This document shows, one piece after another, positions 20,530-31,599 of a stretch of 64,000 bases of DNA. Both the position numbers and the translations under genes were made by a program. Every line of letters starts with the position of its first letter. Position 1 is the first letter of the stretch. Under the pieces are notes generated by a model. It saw only the letters and a list, made by a program, of their open reading frames with translations, did no database searches and was not told where the DNA came from. This DNA is from Prorocentrum cordatum (Eukaryota > Sar > Dinophyceae > Prorocentrales > Prorocentraceae), in NCBI GenBank assembly GCA_963575745.1, contig CAUYUJ010016059.1:2846790-2910789 (forward strand), written 5' to 3'.

Positions 20530-20720
20530 CAAGCTGTTGATGATATTGTTGGTCATTACGATCACGATGATTATGTTGATGATGATGATGTTGCTGCTGA
20601 TGATGATGATGGTGATGATGGTGGTGATGATGACGATGATGACGGTGATGGTGGTGGTTGTAGTGATGGTCATGTTGTTCACGGCGTTGCTTCTGAGTAT
20701 GGTAACGGCCATGTACCATG
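20530..20720. repeat. GAT/GGT microsatellite
   Basis: (GATGAT)n with GGT and GAC interruptions. Poly-His, poly-Met and poly-Asp frames are artefacts. Confidence 0.85.
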
Positions 20721-21664
20721 TCGGTGACGATGACCGTGACGAATGCGACGATGTTGCCAAGGATGGAAATGGGGATGTCGAGGAGAATAGGAAGAAGCAC
20801 GACAATGGAACGCATATGGAACGAGATTCAAAGGTACTCTGCAGTCTCTATGGCGGAGTCGGGAGCCCCAGGAGGGCCTTGGATGACGACCAGTAGGAGG
20901 TGAAGGACGAGGAGAGGGCTTCAGGGATAGGAATCGAGACCTATTCCTGTGACTTTATGAGGCTCTCAGGGTTTCGAAGAAGACGGCAGAAGTAGGAGGA
21001 GGAGGACGATGAGAAGGAGGAGGAGGAGGAGGAGATGGTGAAGGAGGCGAGGGATATGGAATATTATGATGTTGCGAAGGAGGATAAGGAGTTGTTGGTT
21101 GAACACGTGGTCGTAGCGGCGCTTGGAGTGGAGGAGCGGAACCGAGGAGCGGCCGACAGTCTCCGCGATGGCATTTCAGCATGAGCGCCCTGACGCGTTA
21201 AGTGCATGTGGGTGGTCTTGGTTTGGAAAGTAAGGAGTGGTACTAATCAGGGAGGAGGGCAGAGGAGAAGATAAAGGACCAGTAGTGAGGAGGTAGATGT
21301 GAGGAATCAGGATGGCGAGGGGAGGAAGGCGAGTGGAGGAGCGGATCTCATGCCCTTCCTTCCTTCTTTCAAGAAATCCGTTGGTCCCCGCCTCGTCCGC
21401 GCACATGCGGGCTATGATTTGCGAACGCGAACCCCTGTTGGACGCCCCCCCCCTCCTGGACGCCCCGAATTGCTGGTTGCCGCGCGTGTGCTACGGCGAT
21501 CGTAGCGCACTCCCGCCCTGATGTGCCCCACCCTGGGTTAAGACCGGTACCACAAATAACCCATAGCGATATCCGTGGTTGGCTCCTCTTCAAGCTAAGC
21601 AGAAGTACTGGACTGGTGTTGAGTCTGGTGCAGAGCGGTCGTCGGCGAGAGGTGCAAATCGTTT
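20721..21664. other. No gene seen; GGA-rich tract
   Basis: GGA-rich around 20990-21050, otherwise mixed sequence without exon-like frames. Confidence 0.45.
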
Positions 21665-21870
21665 ATACATTGTGCACGATTGTGCGCAATAGTGTGCAAC
21701 TAGTGCCAGGGGCGCGACTCCTGGCACGAGTGCGCACTCTTGCGTGTGGGATAGAGCTAGAAGCAGTTGTTCCACGCGCAACCAGTGCCCCCAGCGCGCA
21801 GATTGCACTAGTGCACCTCTCCCCACGCACCCATCTGCGCCGGACCCACCTGCTACGGCTTAAACGTATG
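21665..21870. repeat. Dispersed ~200-bp repeat, copy 2
   Basis: Pair of 11730-11940: gtgcgcaa/gtgcaac words, then actagtgcacctctcccc and the (g)tctgcg-ggacccac end. Confidence 0.6.
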
Positions 21871-23277
21871 CCACCGCCTCGCATAGGTTCATGCTGTTGC
21901 TTGCTGCTCTGCCCGCGGGCTCGAGAAGGGCAGCCGGCTCCCGACTGGCCCGGGCCGCGCAAGAGGACGAGCCGGTGGCGCGCTACGCCTCGCAGTGCTG
22001 CCCGCGGTTCGTGGCGCGCCGCCCGTGCCTCCTGGGGGAGGGGGAGGGTTAGCCCGGGGAGGAGGGGAGCAGAGGGGGAGGAGGAGGGGAGTCGAGGCGG
22101 GGGAGGAAGTGGGATTCTAGAAGTCCAGGCTCGCCTCGCACGCCCCGAGAGGGCGCTAGGTCCTGGCAGAGAGGAAAGCAGCAGCCACCGACGCGACGGC
22201 GCCGACGATCGGCGACGGCGAGGACGAGGACGACACACGAGCGACCGCAGCGACGACGGACGACGACGGAGGCGGCGGCAGCCGCTACTGATGGCAGCAC
22301 CATGGACCAACGCTGGCCAACTCAGCGGGCAGGCCTCGCAGTGCCACTGCCCTTGTTCTTGCTCCTGAGGTGGAGGGCCAAGTGGCGCTGGGCCAAGTGG
22401 AGGAGGAGTCAGGGAGGAGTCAGGGAGGAGGAGGAGGAGGAGGAGGATGAGGAGAAGCGGGGTCAGAAGAGGAGTGATGGGATGGGAACGGGAGAGTTAG
22501 GGTGGTGGGAAGAACAAGGAGGAGGAGGAGGAGGCTATAGGGAGGAAAGGCAGAGTAGAGCGGGGAGGGGAGGGACAGGATGGCCTCGGGTCGAAGCCCA
22601 CGCGAACAACAGGTCGACGGCTCTCTGGGGGATCGATAAAGAAGATCGTGCATTGAGTTCCCACGGGTGTCAAAGGACAGGCCCAGTGTGCCGAGGTCGT
22701 CACGGACGGAGCTTGCTGTATCCCAACTTCACGGGTGTCATTCGCAGTGTCACCAATTCGTCCGCGCTCTTCGCGAACCGCTCCCCTGATAGGGGGGGCG
22801 GGAAAGGCGCTGCATGGGGTTGTCACCTGCGGATGATCCCGCACCATGCGGCCCCTTGTCGACGTGCTGGATCGGTTGCCTCGGTCTAGACTTCCTACGC
22901 ACGCGCGAACGCGACCAGGTCCCCCGAATATTCGAACGTCCGAAGCACCTGTGACTAGAAAGCAAAAGGGGCGCGCGTTCATCATTGATCGTGTTTTGGC
23001 ATAGTTTGCACACCCCTTGTCAAACTTGAGGAGCTTGGGTGCGTCTGGGGCTGTCCAGGCCACGGTGCTAAGCCTTTTTGGCCTTGGAGGCCAGGTTGCG
23101 ATCCCTGGGAGGATCAATTTGTGCCCTGGGGTTCTCAGGGTGATAGTGCCGACTTGCCTAGTCGAATCCGGAAACATCGCCATCAAGGAAAAGGGTTATG
23201 TTCGGTTTGCCTTCGCAAGTCCGTCTTCAGATTACACTAGCGTGCATGACCGTATGGTGATCAATTGGAAAGCGCCA
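21871..23277. other. No gene seen
   Basis: GC-rich with (GGA) tracts at 22045-22100 and 22405-22455. Overlapping open frames on both strands without recognisable domains. Confidence 0.4.
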
Positions 23278-23372
23278 GTTCAGCGACGACCAGGGTCGAC
23301 TTAGCGTCGAGCAGAGTCGAGTAGCGCAGACCAGCGTCGTTTAGCGCCGATTTGCGATAGCCAGCAAGATGG
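23278..23372. repeat. TAGCGTCGA short tandem repeat
   Basis: About 9-10-base units around agcgtcga/gtcgacttagcg. The same repeat type occurs at 50838-50952. Confidence 0.6.
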
Positions 23373-23488
23373 CACCTGCGGTTCCCGTGGGCTGCCACAG
23401 AGGATCCAGAGAGAAGCGCGCCCTCTGCCAGGGGGCGCTCCACAGGGCCAGCTCTTCTCTCCGAGTCACTCTCTCCTCTACAGGCGGC

Positions 23489-23629
23489 CCGGATTATTAG
23501 GTCGACCCTGCCAGGTCAAGGGTACCCTTGTCTCGCGACCCATTCTTCGTACATTCCTGTGGCGATGTGGCCCTCGAAAAGGTCTCGTGTCCTCTCGCGT
23601 GCCTCTCCAATCAAGCCCGACTGTACGCA
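23489..23629. repeat. ~145-bp dispersed repeat, copy 2
   Basis: Partner of 16421-16566, same orientation. Confidence 0.7.
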
Positions 23630-23717
23630 GCATGCCGCCCCGCCCGGGCGACCAGGTCACCCCACTGTCCCCTGACAAGCTTATTTGACTCCGTGCACCA
23701 CGTGCTCCCGAATCTCT

Positions 23718-23880
23718 TTCAGGAGGGAAAAAACACACAGACACAATTCATCGTCGATGCCCCAGAGAATATGGGAAACTGTGGGAAGTGGAGGGGAAGA
23801 CAGAAACCCAGAAAAGATCAGATTAGATGGGGAATCCTGTCATTTGTGTGTAGTTACTTGTGTGCCCCAGGGCCCCATCA
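23718..23880. repeat. ~160-bp dispersed repeat family, copy 3
   Basis: ttcaggagggaaaa, cacacagacacaatt, atatgggaaac and gtgtgccccagggcccc in family order. Ends near an agctcccgag that is echoed after copy 4. Confidence 0.8.
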
Positions 23881-23998
23881 AAGCTCCCGAGTCTCCTCCC
23901 CACGGCCCTGGGGGCCCGCGACGGGCCCAACCCGCCCCGAGCAGCGCCTCGGAGGTCCCAAGGCCGCGGGGCTGACCAGACCGCGCGGCGATCTCTAA

Positions 23999-24160
23999 AT
24001 TCAGGAGGGGAACAAACACACAGACACAATGAATCGCTGATTCCCCTAGACAATATGGGAAAACATGGGAAGTGGGGGGAAGACGAAAGCCAAACAAGTA
24101 TTGGAAAATGGGGGTCGTTTTATCTGTGTGTATTTCTTTGTGTGTCCTGGGGCCCCTTTC
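23999..24160. repeat. ~160-bp dispersed repeat family, copy 4
   Basis: attcaggaggggaac, cacacagacacaatgaatcg, caatatgggaaaacatggga, tgtgtgtatttctttgtgtg, cctggggcccc. It lies only ~118 bp after copy 3, in the same orientation. Confidence 0.8.
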
Positions 24161-24279
24161 GTAAATCCCGAGAGCCCTCTCACCCCGCGCGGTCCGTCAC
24201 CGCACGGTCTATAAGGACCTCGGAGGCCCGACCCCGCCCGAGACGCCCGCGGAGCTCGACCCGATCCCCAAAGCCGCGC

Positions 24280-24415
24280 GGTGAGGAGGAGGAGGAGGAG
24301 GAGGAGGAGGAGGAGGAGGAGGAGGAGGAGGAGAAGGGAGGAGGAGGAGGAGGAGGGAGGAGGAGGGAGGAGGAGGGAGCGTTGCGTCACGGGCGGGGGG
24401 GGGGGGGGGGGGGGC
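24280..24415. repeat. (GGA)n microsatellite and poly-G run
   Basis: (GAGGAG)n from 24283 to about 24380, then ~18 G's near 24397-24414. Confidence 0.85.
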
Positions 24416-26450
24416 GAAAAATGGTGGGCAGCGGGGGCAGCCGAAAAGGGACCCTACAGGGGCCCTTCGGGTCCAAAAGGGGGGCTTTTGTAGGGCCTGG
24501 AAGATACACCTCCCTTCCCTCCCAGTCATCGCCCCCCCCCCCGTTTAACAACACCCAACACGCGGTCTGGTCCCCACAGCTCCTGGTGGCCCCAAACGCC
24601 AGAAGGCCAAGACCTTCACTGCCCCAGCCCCGGCTCTGGTTCACATCGCTTGGGCGCGGCACGCTACCGACGTCCCCAGTTCCAAGCGTCGATGTCCCGA
24701 TCAATTCGCCACCTCCCTCCCGTCGGAGCGGAGCGTTACGCTATCCGAGTGGCCAGACAGAGGCGAGGGAGCATGAGGACGAGATGAGGGTCGAATGCCC
24801 GAGCTGCTCTAGAGCGGGCAGCAGCACTGCGTGATGGAGGCCATGATGTGCCAGCTGCTAGGCTCGAGAAGGAGGAGGAAGAGATGAGAAACATAGCAAG
24901 GATTGCGACCTGGACACAATGGGAAGGGGTTGAGGGTAATGACGACAAACATGAGGATAACATCGAACTGCGGGAGGAACAGGACGAGAAGGGCCATACA
25001 CATATGTGCATGTACGTGTGTGTGTATGTCTGTACACATGGGGTAATTATGGTAAGGATTGACCAGGGAGGATGGAGGAGATATTGGGCGAAGATGGGGA
25101 CGCGGAGGTGAAAGGAGCATGAGGATGAGGGAGGGGAGAACAGGGAAGAGGGGGGAGGATGGGACGTGCGAGATGCGGAGGGCGATGTTGTTGAGATTGG
25201 GAGGGCATTGAGAAGTGGAGTGATAAAGCGAAGGGAGAGATAGCATAACACTGTACAATCAGGACGAGCACGATGACGCTTACGGGCGAGGACGAGGAGA
25301 AGGAAGAGGGAGAAGAGAGAGGGATAGTGCGGGAGTGAGAAATTGCTTGGAGAAGGGAGAATGGCGGAGGAGAAAGGTCATGAGCATGTTGCCGCCGTTC
25401 TGCCCCGCCCCTTCCGTCAAGTGCCGCGCTTGACGCCATAGAATTTGCAGCCGACGCCGACACGAACACGGAAGGGGATCGCTCCTGGCGGCGACACGAG
25501 CACGAGCAGAAGCAGCCCTCAAACGAGGCGCTTGGTTGATATGTTGGTGATGTGTTATTGCCGCCGGCATTCCTGCATCTTGGTGTTGCAGGGCGGGGCG
25601 CCGATGCCCATGATGGGCCTGGCAACAATAGGGCGACGAGGTCGGTTTCCGAGCATCCCGAGAGAGCCCCAGAGCCCTGCTGTCGGGGAGGATGGCGGTG
25701 CTGTGCTCGATTCGCGTGGGCTGGGGCCGATCCCGTAGGGCCCCCGGGAGTGACCTCGGCCAGGCGCGCCGCCCCGCTGTCCGCCGTTGGGACTGTCGGG
25801 CCCCGCGGCAGGATGCTGCATCGGCTCCTCCCCTGAGCCCTACGTCGACCGCCTCGGGGACTGCGTATTCAGCTTTCCTCTCTCTGCCCCGCTTTGCTCT
25901 CGCCGATGGGCTCCCAGGCACGAGGGAAAGAGCCGAGGGCACGAACAAAGCCAACACCGAGCGGTTCTCGAGGCTCCCGGCGGAAGCCTCGACGACGGCG
26001 TGCTTGTTGGTTTGCTCCACCCGCGCTGCCAGACGGCGCTCCACCTGGGCGGTGTGCCAGGCTCCCGGGACGGACGGCATCGGCCGCAGCATCTCCGGCG
26101 GAGCCTCCAGCAAGGAGTGGAACGGACCGTGCACCGCGGCGTCGCGGCCCCGCTCGACGTCGCTGGACTTCCAGCAGCGGTGCGCGAGCATGGGCCGATC
26201 GGCCGCGAGCGCCCAGCGAGGCAGCGGTGCTTCGAGCCCAACAGGCCGTCCGGCGCGGCGTGCAGCTCCAGCACCGTCCGCCCCGCCAGGCGTCGGCTCT
26301 CCTGAAGTCGGCACGAGAAGGCGCGAGCCCTTTCAGCGATCCGCCGAAGTCGGCCAGGAAAGGCTGACGAGTGAACGGTACACACCCCATACCCATGTTC
26401 AGATGCAACTCCTGGGAGGTCAAATTCTGTTTTCGCCGTGGTCCGAAATT
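24416..26450. other. No secure gene; minus-strand coding-like patch at 25870-26385
   Basis: Between 25870 and 26385 two minus-strand frames give protein-like text that would have to be joined near 26210 (RRIAERARAFSCRLQESRRL, then a frame with HGPFHSLLEAPPEMLRPMP). Possibly exons or a frameshifted pseudogene; no family is recognised. The remainder has short tg- and ga-rich repeats. Confidence 0.35.
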
Positions 26451-26451
26451 C

Positions 26452-26515
26452 GGTTTAATCCAGCTAAATCCCGCTTAATCCCGTTTAATCCAGCTTAATC
26501 CCGCTTAATCCGAGG
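26452..26515. repeat. CCGCTTAATC 10-11-bp repeat
   Basis: Six units of cc(a/c)gctTAATCc. Confidence 0.75.
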
Positions 26516-27107
26516 CCCATTCCGGCGTAACAGCTCCCAAATGGGGCTTAATCCTCCTTAGTCTTTCCGACGAAAACCTCCCAGCAGTTGCCTCCTAACC
26601 CATGGGGGGGGACGGAGGGGGCTGTGGATTTGTGTCGTCGGATGGGGTCAATCGCTCGAGCGGGAGCCTCCCAGTGGTCCGACAGCCCGCACCACTACCT
26701 GCTGCCAGTGCTCCCTCCGCCCGAGCCCCCGAGTGGTATGGGTGTGGGTTGTTCGTCCCTTCAGATCTGATCTTGCACAAATATTGATTGATTGCATCAT
26801 TGCAAAAATCACCACCACAGCCCTGGACCCTATCTTTCTGCCCCATCGTTCGGACCCGATCGATCTGGGAGGGTCCTGGAGCCTGAAACAATTCGAAAGC
26901 GCCCCGCTTGTGAAAAAAAACAGCGCAAGGATCTCAGGGTTCGTGGGAGGCGTCAGCGCTTGCGCGATCCGCCGACTGCGAGCGCGCCCGCTGCAGAGAG
27001 AGTGGGCCGACGGCGTCCGTCCGCGGTCCCGCGCACGCCGCGTGCAGCGGCGAGGGCCAGCCCGCAGCCGCGGGCCCGCCTCGCGCCGCAGAGAAAGATG
27101 GTAGCGG

Positions 27108-27176
27108 ACGAGGTTGGTGGTGATGGTGGTGGTGGTGGTGATGGCGGTGATGGTGATAGTGATGGTGACGATGATG
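27108..27176. repeat. GGT/GAT-rich tract left of the YR element
   Basis: (GGTGAT)n-like sequence that ends where repeat A1 begins. The right side of the element is also followed by a GAT array. Confidence 0.7.
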
Positions 27177-27265
27177 GGTGGTTTTTGAGCTGTAATCGTA
27201 GAGCGAATGAGGGCCGTGTGCTTGTGAGTGCCGAGCCTGCAACTCCCACGGTTCAGGCCTTTTCT
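27177..27265 (+). repeat. Split direct repeat A1
   Basis: ggtggtttttgag through acggttcaggccttttct; about 85% identical to A2 at 33243-33334 with one indel, including an unbroken aatcgtagagcgaatga. Confidence 0.8.
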
Positions 27266-27784
27266 GTGGAGGGCCTCAGGAGGAGGCCTGCGCGCTCGAG
27301 GCCCGCGCATGCGCCCCGTGGCCCGAGGTCTGCGCGGCCTGGCTGGGGCGCTCGCTGGTGGACTTCCCCTCGCTCGCCGCTGGCTCCGCTGGCGGCCGTG
27401 GCTGCGCCGAGGCCAGCGCCCGCCTTTGCCTCGCCAGCGCGAGGCTGCCCGGCGGCGCCGCCGCCTGCCGCGCCAGCTGTGGACCTGCGCGCGGAGCTCG
27501 CTCAGTGCGCGTCGGCGCCGGCCCGCCCCATCCGGCACAGTTGTGTTGTTGACCCCTGCCAGGCATGCCCCGCGCCAGAGGAGGGCCGCCTGTCCTGGGG
27601 CAGTGGGTTCGGCTTCGGGTTGCTCGCGCTAGTGGTGTGGGAGGTGCTTACCATTTGCGTAGCCGCGGCCTGCGGTTTGGCGTGCCGACTGACAGGTCGC
27701 TTCCTGGCCGGCCGTCGGGCGCCGCCTCGGATCGGAGGCAGCGCCGCCAGCGCTGGAGGACGCCCTAGATCTTCGGGTACCTAG
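27266..27784 (+). pseudogene. YR element N-terminal region with membrane segment
   Basis: The frame is open from before A1. It encodes a Pro/Ala-rich stretch, a Cys pair (CVVDPCQACPAPEEG) and one clear hydrophobic helix (FGFGLLALVVWEVLTICVAA) followed by basic residues, ending at TAG 27782-27784. A Cys pair next to one membrane-like helix is how these dinoflagellate elements usually begin. The role of this region is unknown. The next block continues in another frame. Confidence 0.5.
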
Positions 27785-27787
27785 GGC

Positions 27788-28230
27788 GTGGTCGTGTTCT
27801 GGCTCCTGATGAGCATGGGCGATGAGGTGCTGGTTGCGTATGATGTACCTGGGCCTGTTCTGTTTCGCCGCCGCGTGGTGGTCCGGGCCAGCACCGTGCA
27901 GCCGCTCCACGCGGCGGTGGTGTCTCGCGACCACAGCGTTTTCATTGAGCACTTAACGCCTGACAATTCGGACATCGCTGTAATTATGGCATCGATGTGG
28001 CCCAGGCAGAGTCGCCCCCGCGGCGGCAGCTGGCCTGCCGATCTACGACTTTCAGCTGGGTTTTCGGCCCAGGAGTTCTTCGGTTTCGTCGCGGAGGCCG
28101 ACAGTCTCGTCGCGGCGCACGATCTTCAGCTCGCGGCAGGCGGAGGCGGAGCCGCGGCCCTACCGGCGGGAGGACGCGCGCTCGCTCCCGCGCCCGTCGC
28201 GGCGGCGGACACCCGCTGGTGGGGCTGGAG
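27788..28230 (+). pseudogene. YR element, conserved pre-RT block 1
   Basis: Encodes VVVRASTVQPLHAAVV, then HSVFIEHLTPDNSDIAVI, then LRLSAGFSAQEFFGF. The FIEHL..DNSDI stretch resembles the YVEDL...N.D block of dinoflagellate YR elements as I remember it. After about 28200 the frame turns into Arg-rich nonsense, so a frameshift to the next block is likely. Function unknown. Confidence 0.45.
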
Positions 28231-28439
28231 ATGGCGGGCTCGGAGTCGGCGGCGGCCCTGGCAGCGGCCTCGCCGCCCTCGTCGGCGACGGCGGCGCGGT
28301 GGTGGTCGGCGGCGCCGGGGGTTGCAGGGGCTGGGGCAGCGCCTGGCCCAGGCGGAGGCGCAGGCCCAGCCTCGGCTGGCGGCGCGCTGGCGGGCGCGGG
28401 CGCGGCCCTTGCTGCCGGGGCTGGCCCGCCCGCAGCAGC

Positions 28440-29140
28440 TGCTGGCGCTGGGGAAGCGGCGGCATGCGCGGGCCCTCCCGCGACAGCGGCAGGACGCGCC
28501 GGGTTCGCCGCTGCCCTCGCAGGCGCCGGCGGTGGCGCAGCCGCGCCCGGGCCTCCGCTCGGTGCCGGGGCTGACGGGGCCGACTGCAGGGCGCTTGCGG
28601 TCCTCTGCGACACGCGCGGTCAGCGCCACAGGTCGTTCGAGGACGCGGTCAAGCTCCTCGGCCCCGCGCAGTGGGCGGACTGGCCAGTCTCTGGACCAAG
28701 GGCGGTGGCGCGGGTGGCTCAGTTCATGCTGTGCTGTAGAACGGCGGCAGCTCTCTGGGTCATCATGTCCAGTGGAGATATAACATCATGCTCTCGCTGG
28801 AGGACATCACGGTCTCCACTCACTTGGAGTTCAGCAAGGGTCTTCGAGACGGGCCACCAACTCCAGCCCGGGGCGCTGCAGCCGGTTGCCCGTCAGCTAC
28901 AGCTTCGCGAGGGGCGCCGCCGCGACATGAGCTTGGGCGCCGAGGTCGGCATCGAGAGCCATCGCGACCAGCACTGCAACTTCGCTGGCATGGCGACCGC
29001 GCGCGCGCCCATGGCGCCGCCAGAGCTCAGCACCTGGATCAGCGAGCACATCGCCCGCGAGAGCGCCATTGCCGAGGAAGTGAGAAAGGCAAGAGAGGAT
29101 CGCTCGCTGGCCCGTCCGAAGACCGGGGCCAGGGGCGGCA
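28440..29140 (+). pseudogene. YR element, conserved WPVSGPR block
   Basis: DCRALAVLCDTRGQRHRSFE, then DWPVSGPRAVARVAQFM in one frame. A second frame over about 28735-28840 has the expected HHVQWRYNIMLSLED, and the first frame resumes with RVFETGHQLQPGALQPVARQ and ELSTWISEHIARESA...RKAREDRSLA. This block precedes RT in related dinoflagellate elements. At least two frame changes are needed to read it through. Its biochemical role is unknown. Confidence 0.55.
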
Positions 29141-29239
29141 AGGAGGGCGAGTGGCCTGCCGCCGCTCCGCCACAGTTTCGGCTGCCTGCTGCTCCTCAGC
29201 GCCGGGCTGGCAGGGTCCGCTCGTTGCGGCCGCGGCGGG

Positions 29240-29830
29240 ATGAGCCGCCAGCGCGACGTCTTCCCTCTCCCTGCCCCCCCCCTTCCCGATCGCGGAGACG
29301 GCTGCCGTCGTGCTGTCGTTCGCCACGGGCTCCGCCGTCGCCGTGCTCTGGAGTGGGCCTGCGGCGGCATGTCGTCTCTCAACCACCTCTCTGGTCGCGG
29401 CGATGCGCCAGTGGCGCCGCCCTCCGTGGCGCAGCAGCTGAGCCTGTGCCACCTGGGGCGCGGCTACTTGGCGGTCGAGGCCTGCCCCGCTGATCCTCGC
29501 TCCTGCTTTTCCTCCTCGAGTTCTGCGGTTCCGCCGTGACGCGCGGCGAGACTTCCACCGCCGCCGTGCTCTGCGACGAGGACCTCGTGTCTTGGCCGGC
29601 CGCGGTGGTCGCCCCGGTCGATCTGGCCAGCGCTCTCTCGGTCGAGCGCACCTCCCGGTCGAGGGGCCCGACGGCCGAGATGCGACGATTTCCGGCTGCA
29701 TCGGCGGCTCTTCGGTCGGAGCCCGGCCTCCGCCAGCGTCGCGTGGACCCAGCCTTCCGCCGCCAGCGCGTGATCTGCGCCGATTTCTCGTTCACGGGGC
29801 GCTGGGCCGCGGAATGGTTCGCCTCGCGCC
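29240..29830 (+). pseudogene. YR element, pre-RT linker
   Basis: Frame at 29240-29539 includes RRRRALEWACGGMSSLNHLS and VAQQLSLCHLGRGY. A second frame continues with LCDEDLVSWPAAVVAPVDLA near 29566-29630. These correspond loosely to the W...LN.L and DKVSLP..G segments before RT in the family. Degenerate. Confidence 0.4.
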
Positions 29831-30561
29831 CACTCAGGTTGAGGCAACAGTCGGGCTCTTCTTCGTCAAGAAGAAGTCAGAACATCACTGGGCCATCTTC
29901 GGCGCGCGGTTCTACGATTGCGTTTTCGAGCCGCCGCCGTCGACGCGCCTGCCGTCCGCCTCGGCCTTCTCGAGGATGGAGACCAGCGGGTGCGATGTGG
30001 CATGGCGCTCATCAAGTGGGCGACGTGCAGAACGCCTGCTACGCCATCGCAGTCGCACCCGAGCTCGGGGCCCACCCCCGCCTGTCGCCCGTGCGCACAG
30101 GGCCTGTGGGACGACCGATGGTGGGCGACGCGAGGCCTGCAGCCGCGGCCTCCCTGGCGCCCATCATGACGGCGCTGCCGATGGGCTAGGGCTGGGCCTT
30201 GCGCCCCTGCCAGCTGGTCACCCAGGAGGGCCTCTCGCGCGGCGGGCTCAGCGCCGACTTCCTGGCCAAGGACCGCGCAGCCCCCCAGCCACCTGGGCCC
30301 TCTCGACGTTTGGGGGCGGCCAGCTACGTCGACAACTTCATGGCCCGGGGCGCCCCGCGGGGCCGCGTGGCCGCCGCGGCCCGGCTTGTCGCCGCCAGCC
30401 TGGGGAGCCGGGGCTTCTCGGTGCACGAGGGCGCCGCCGAGGCCGTCGACCGCGCCGACATCGCGGGCCTCTCCTTCGACGGTCGATGGTCGAGCTCGCG
30501 CGGCGCGTGCGTCTACGCGCAGCATGTGGCGGCTCCGCTTGGCGAACAAGGAGCTCCTTAG
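29831..30561 (+). pseudogene. YR element reverse transcriptase
   Basis: Fingers: VGLFFVKKKSEHHWAIFGAR near 29840-29905, then FEPPPSTRLPSASAFSRMET. The palm continues in another frame: GDVQNACYAIAV (catalytic Asp near 30021), ALPMG then TAG at 30187-30189 where the family has Trp, then GWALRPCQLVTQEG. The second catalytic motif is YVDNF (Asp at 30331), an Asn replacing the second Asp. It continues SRGFSVHEG and IAGLSFDGRW to TAG 30559-30561. Reverse transcriptase homology is clear from motif order; the copy is dead. Confidence 0.7.
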
Positions 30562-31120
30562 GCGCGGGCGCCGGGGGCGTGCTGGAGGCGGTCCTGGGGC
30601 GCGCCGCGTGGCTCGCGCTGCTGCAGCGCGACCCTCTTGAGCTCGGCGCGCGCCTTCGTGAAGGCCCGCCAGCAGCAGGGCGCCCCGCTGCTGGGCTCGG
30701 CGGCGCGGGGGCTGAAGTTGGCCCGCGACATTCCCCCGCTCTGCGTCGCCCGCGCGGGCGCCCAGTGACGCCCCCCCTTGGGGCCGCGGGGTCCGCGCCC
30801 GCCAGGCCGACCCTGAGCTGGTCGGGCGCCGGGGCCGCGCCGCCGAGAAGCGGCGCTGCGAGCGGTGAGTTGCGGTGGCCAGGAGCCGCGCCTTCAACGC
30901 AGAGGTCGCCGGCGTCGTTGCGGCCGACGACCTGCCAGACAGCCCGCGGGCCGACGAGCTCACGAAGTCCCGCGACATGATCGGCGCTGACTTCGCCGAC
31001 CCAGGGGCTTGGCACGTCGCGAAGTCCAGTCCGTGGCGGTGCCTGGCGAACATTATTCGTCGCGAGGAGCTCGCGCTTCCGAACACCCTTCGTCGCGCTC
31101 TTCGGGGTCAGCGAGCCTTC
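30562..31120 (+). pseudogene. YR element RT thumb / connection remnant
   Basis: VLGRAAWLALLQRDPL in one frame and SSARAFVKARQQQG...ARGLKLARDIPPLC in another resemble the GHATW..LL.R..L...A..FV helix of the RT thumb. A further frame from 30875 has RAFNAEVAGVVAADDLPDSP and PWRCLANIIRREELAL, close to the start of the RNase H unit. Confidence 0.4.
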
Positions 31121-31330
31121 GGTCAATGAGTGCGCGCCCTCGTCGACGACATGGGGCTGGCGTTAGCAGTGGGCAAGGGTCGCCCCGCGGCCTTCCGATT
31201 TCGGGCCACCTGCGCGAGATCGCCGCCTTGGCTCTGGGTCGCTGTCTGCAAGCGAGCGTTTGCCGGGCCCCGTCCGAGGGGACTCCGGCGGACAACCCGC
31301 CCAGAGGCATGCGCTGCATCGAGCGGCAGG
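31121..31330 (+). pseudogene. YR element RNase H remnant
   Basis: VDDMGLALAVGKGR at about 31139-31180 corresponds to the DNM.L...GKGR Asp motif. APSEGTPADNPPRG at about 31266-31308, in another frame, corresponds to the W.PSE.NPAD.PSR end of the DIRS-type RNase H. The frame difference shows a mutation between them. Confidence 0.5.
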
Positions 31331-31599
31331 CGGAGCCCGACGCGGTCGCCGAGGACTGCGCTGGCCGTCTTGCTGCTGATCCTCTTCAACCTCTTCCCAC
31401 CGTCCTGGGGTTCGCAGCCCTCCGCGCGCTCGGGCCCGTGGCAGACGCGAACCTTGGTGGCGCCCAAGGGGGGCTGGCTGGTCGGGCTGGCCGCGTCTTC
31501 TGCCGTGGCGTCGGCGGCGCGATGCACCGGGTGCCGGGGATCATTGCAGATTTCAGGGCTCCTCCTGGACTCGCCCGGTCTCGCCAACCTCGCGAGCCG

